From the NCBI GenBank assembly GCA_022709775.1, contig JAKLIE010000056.1:1-8351 (forward strand): a DNA stretch of 8,351 nt. Direction: 5' to 3'. The notes under the pieces are model-generated. The model saw only the letters and a program-made list of their open reading frames with translations. It did no database searches and had not been told where the DNA came from. Source of the stretch: Pseudomonadota bacterium (lineage in GTDB: Bacteria > Pseudomonadota > Gammaproteobacteria > Burkholderiales > Casimicrobiaceae). This document shows, piece by piece, positions 7,055-8,351 of this stretch. Made by a program: the position numbers and the translations under genes. Numbering within the stretch: the stretch's first letter is position 1; every line of letters begins with the position of its first letter.

Positions 7055-7079
7055 GCCGTTCCGTCCCGCATGGAACGGC
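7055..7079. repeat. Inverted repeat between divergent genes (candidate operator)
   Basis: GCCGTTCC at 7055-7062 is exactly repeated in reverse complement (GGAACGGC) at 7072-7079, with a 9-base spacer. It sits in the non-coding region between the divergent exporter operon and ligase gene, centred about 45 bases upstream of the transcription start predicted for the ligase. The arms, spacing and position fit a dimeric regulator site; a transcribed hairpin in the exporter leader is the alternative. No particular regulator family is recognised. Confidence 0.4.
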
Positions 7080-7099
7080 GTTTCCGCCCTTCCCTGCGC

Positions 7100-7105
7100 T
7101 AGAAT
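7100..7105 (+). promoter_or_regulatory. Candidate -10 element for the ligase gene
   Basis: TAGAAT on the plus strand, predicted to start transcription near 7112 and give a leader of about 170 bases before the ATG at 7286. The -35 region is poor (GGCGTT at 17-base spacing), so an activator may be needed. Confidence 0.4.
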
Positions 7106-7116
7106 CGCCGTTCGCT

Positions 7117-7215
7117 CGGAGCCGGGCAAGCCTCCGCCGACATCCGCAAGGTGAAGGAGGCAGGATCGTCTGGTCGAAGCCGGTCACACGGGGAATCCGG
7201 CGCGCGCTGGCGCCG
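7117..7215 (+). promoter_or_regulatory. Leader region with competing hairpins (possible cis-acting RNA)
   Basis: Four short stems can form: CGGAG 7117-7121 with CTCCG 7132-7136; GCCTCC 7130-7135 with GGAGGC 7156-7161; GCCGG 7179-7183 with CCGGC 7197-7201; CGGCGC 7198-7203 with GCGCCG 7210-7215. The first two exclude each other, as do the last two. CCTCC at 7131-7135 could also pair with the GGAGG of the ribosome binding site at 7275-7279. I recognise no known riboswitch class, and short stems are common in GC-rich DNA, so this is only suggestive. Confidence 0.25.
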
Positions 7216-7273
7216 TCCGGTTCGATTCGCGCTTCCTTGCCCATTGCCACCCGACCAAAAGACACGAACCCGC

Positions 7274-7280
7274 AGGAGGA
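7274..7280 (+). promoter_or_regulatory. Strong ribosome binding site for the ligase gene
   Basis: AGGAGGA lies 5 bases before the ATG at 7286. It settles that start over an in-frame GTG at 7151 that would add 45 residues of low-complexity basic sequence. It is the only strong Shine-Dalgarno sequence seen ahead of any gene here. Confidence 0.85.
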
Positions 7281-7285
7281 ACCCG

Positions 7286-8351
7286 ATGCCGGATGCCCGA
7301 TCCGAGAAGGCGATCGTCGCCGACGTGCTCAAGTCCCCGACGCCAGGCGTCAAGGTCGCCGTGTCCGACATCGACGGCATCCTGCGCGGCAAGGTGCTGC
7401 ACAAGGACAAGTTCGTCTCGGCCGTCGAGGGCGGCTTCGGATTCTGCGACGTCGTGTACGGCTGGGACATGCACGACCAGTGCTACGACAACACGACGGT
7501 CACCGGCTGGCACAAGGGCTACCCCGACGCGCTCGCGCGCCTCGACCTCTCGACCCACCGCAACGTGCCGTGGGACGGCGGCATCGACTTCTTCCTCGGG
7601 AACTTCGTGCGCACCGTCAAGGGCCGCGAGGAGCCGTTCCCGCTCGACGGCCGGCAGGTGCTCAAGCGCGTGCTCGCGCGCGCCGCGAAGTCGGGCGTGC
7701 AGCCGATGTGCTCGCTCGAGTTCGAGTTCTTCAACTTCGCCGAGACGCCGCAGAGCTGGGCGGAGAAGAAGGGCGTGGGCCCCGAGCCGATCACCCCCGG
7801 CATGTTCGGCTACTCGCTGCTGCGCGCCGGGCACGCGCGCGACTACTTCAACGCGCTGTTCACCGAGCTCGCGGCGTTCGGCGTTCCGATCGAGGGGCTG
7901 CACACGGAGACCGGTCCCGGGGTCTACGAGGCGGCCATCGTCTACTCGGACGCGCTCGAGGCCGGCGACCGCGCGCTGCTGTTCAAGGCCGGCGCGAAGG
8001 AGATCGGCGCGCGCTTCGGGATCATGCCGAGCTTCATGGCCAAGTGGAACCAGCACTTCCCCGGCTGCTCGGGCCACGTCCACCAGAGCCTGTCGGACGG
8101 GAAGCGGAACGTGTTCCACGACCCGAAGGGCCGTGCGGGGATGAGCAAGCTGTTCGAGAGCTATCTCGCGGGTCAGGTCGACGCGCTGATGCAGTTCGCG
8201 CCGATGTATTGGCCGACCATCAACAGCTACAAGAGGCTGGTCGACGGCTTCTGGGCCCCGGTCAAGCCCACCTGGGGCATCGACAACCGCACGGCGAGCT
8301 TCCGCGTGATCCCCGGCTCGGCGAAGAGCACGCGGCTGGAAACGCGCTGTC
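7286..8351 (+). CDS. Glutamine synthetase-family glutamate-amine ligase, C-terminus cut by window edge
   Basis: 355 codons are present, from the ATG after a strong ribosome binding site; family members are about 430-460 residues, so roughly the last fifth is missing. Landmarks of the type I glutamine synthetase fold: beta-grasp VKVAVSDIDGILRGK at 22-36; metal ligands in LEFEFF (E145, E147); HTETGPGVYEAAI at 206-218 (E208, E215); SGHVHQS with H264; NSYKRL at 313-318; DNRTASFR at 333-340; and RLETR with E352 and R354. By alignment these match Salmonella residues E129, E131, E212, E220, H269, R321, R339/R344, E357 and R359. The ammonium-site residues do not match: GFWAP replaces GYEAP (E327 becomes W323) and the D50 region reads VVYGWD. 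Inference: it ligates glutamate through ATP to an amine, as in gamma-glutamylpolyamine synthetases, rather than to ammonia. The amine is unknown. Confidence 0.88.
   Translation, partial: MPDARSEKAIVADVLKSPTPGVKVAVSDIDGILRGKVLHKDKFVSAVEGGFGFCDVVYGWDMHDQCYDNTTVTGWHKGYPDALARLDLSTHRNVPWDGGIDFFLGNFVRTVKGREEPFPLDGRQVLKRVLARAAKSGVQPMCSLEFEFFNFAETPQSWAEKKGVGPEPITPGMFGYSLLRAGHARDYFNALFTELAAFGVPIEGLHTETGPGVYEAAIVYSDALEAGDRALLFKAGAKEIGARFGIMPSFMAKWNQHFPGCSGHVHQSLSDGKRNVFHDPKGRAGMSKLFESYLAGQVDALMQFAPMYWPTINSYKRLVDGFWAPVKPTWGIDNRTASFRVIPGSAKSTRLETRC

Noticed and set aside
5799..7154. Open frame of 451 codons on the plus strand across gnd and the exporter
   Set aside because: Highly charged low-complexity translation, no ribosome binding site, and the opposite strand encodes two recognisable proteins.
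7008..7265. N-terminal extension of the exporter to 7265
   Set aside because: The added residues are polar and low-complexity, and would cover the promoter and inverted repeat; the EamA fold begins near the ATG at 7007.
7151..7285. GTG at 7151 as ligase start (in frame, no stop)
   Set aside because: The added 45 residues are basic and disordered-looking, and AGGAGGA is ideally placed for the ATG at 7286.
7150..7285. Sigma-54 promoter before the ligase gene
   Set aside because: No GG-N10-GC pattern resembling TGGCAC-N5-TTGCA was found on the plus strand.
7184..8119. Minus-strand frame of 311 codons opposite the ligase
   Set aside because: The plus-strand frame carries every glutamine-synthetase motif and a strong ribosome binding site; this is its shadow.
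1..8351. Mobile elements, CRISPR arrays, tRNA or rRNA genes
   Set aside because: No transposase, terminal repeat, spaced direct repeat or RNA-gene signature was seen on either strand.

Overview
The window is GC-rich, densely coding bacterial DNA. Six genes lie on the minus strand (positions 1-7007) and one on the plus strand (7286 to the right edge). The gene content suggests a proteobacterium, most likely a high-GC betaproteobacterium (Burkholderiales/Rhodocyclales-like): a giant Fe-S flavoenzyme, a short-form 6-phosphogluconate dehydrogenase with thermoresistant-type gluconokinase, a MetC with a YGLHG motif, a DUF2798 protein, and TAGAAT-type -10 elements. This assignment is inference from family resemblance; no RNA gene or lineage marker is present.

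Layout. (1) 1-3033, minus: the first 1011 residues of a very large oxidoreductase that joins a GltD/NfnB-like module (cysteine clusters, FAD site, NADPH site) to a PyrK/NfnA-like flavin reductase module. It has an extra N-terminal domain of about 240 residues and an insertion of about 70 residues; its C-terminus is off the left edge. (2) 3034-3232: intergenic, with a candidate hairpin terminator for the gene to the right, a near-consensus FNR/Anr-type box and a -10 element for the oxidoreductase. (3) 3233-7007, minus: five tightly packed genes, read right to left: an EamA/DMT-type exporter, gnd, gntK, metC and a two-helix DUF2798 membrane protein. Junctions are 19 bp, ATGA overlap, ATGA overlap and 2 bp, so this looks like one operon, with a possible second promoter just before gnd. 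(4) 7008-7285: divergent regulatory region with an 8-bp-arm inverted repeat, a -10 element facing right and a leader with competing hairpins. (5) 7286-8351, plus: a glutamine-synthetase-like ligase that keeps the metal, ATP and glutamate motifs but not the ammonium-site residues, so it probably joins glutamate to an amine other than ammonia; its C-terminus is off the right edge.

Function. gntK and gnd together make gluconate into 6-phosphogluconate and then ribulose 5-phosphate with CO2 and reduced nicotinamide cofactor. metC cleaves cystathionine (or cysteine) and the exporter may handle an amino acid or related metabolite; the metabolic link between the two pairs is not evident. The oxidoreductase is a candidate single-chain relative of the NfnAB transhydrogenase, possibly under oxygen-responsive control. 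No mobile element, CRISPR array, tRNA or rRNA is visible.
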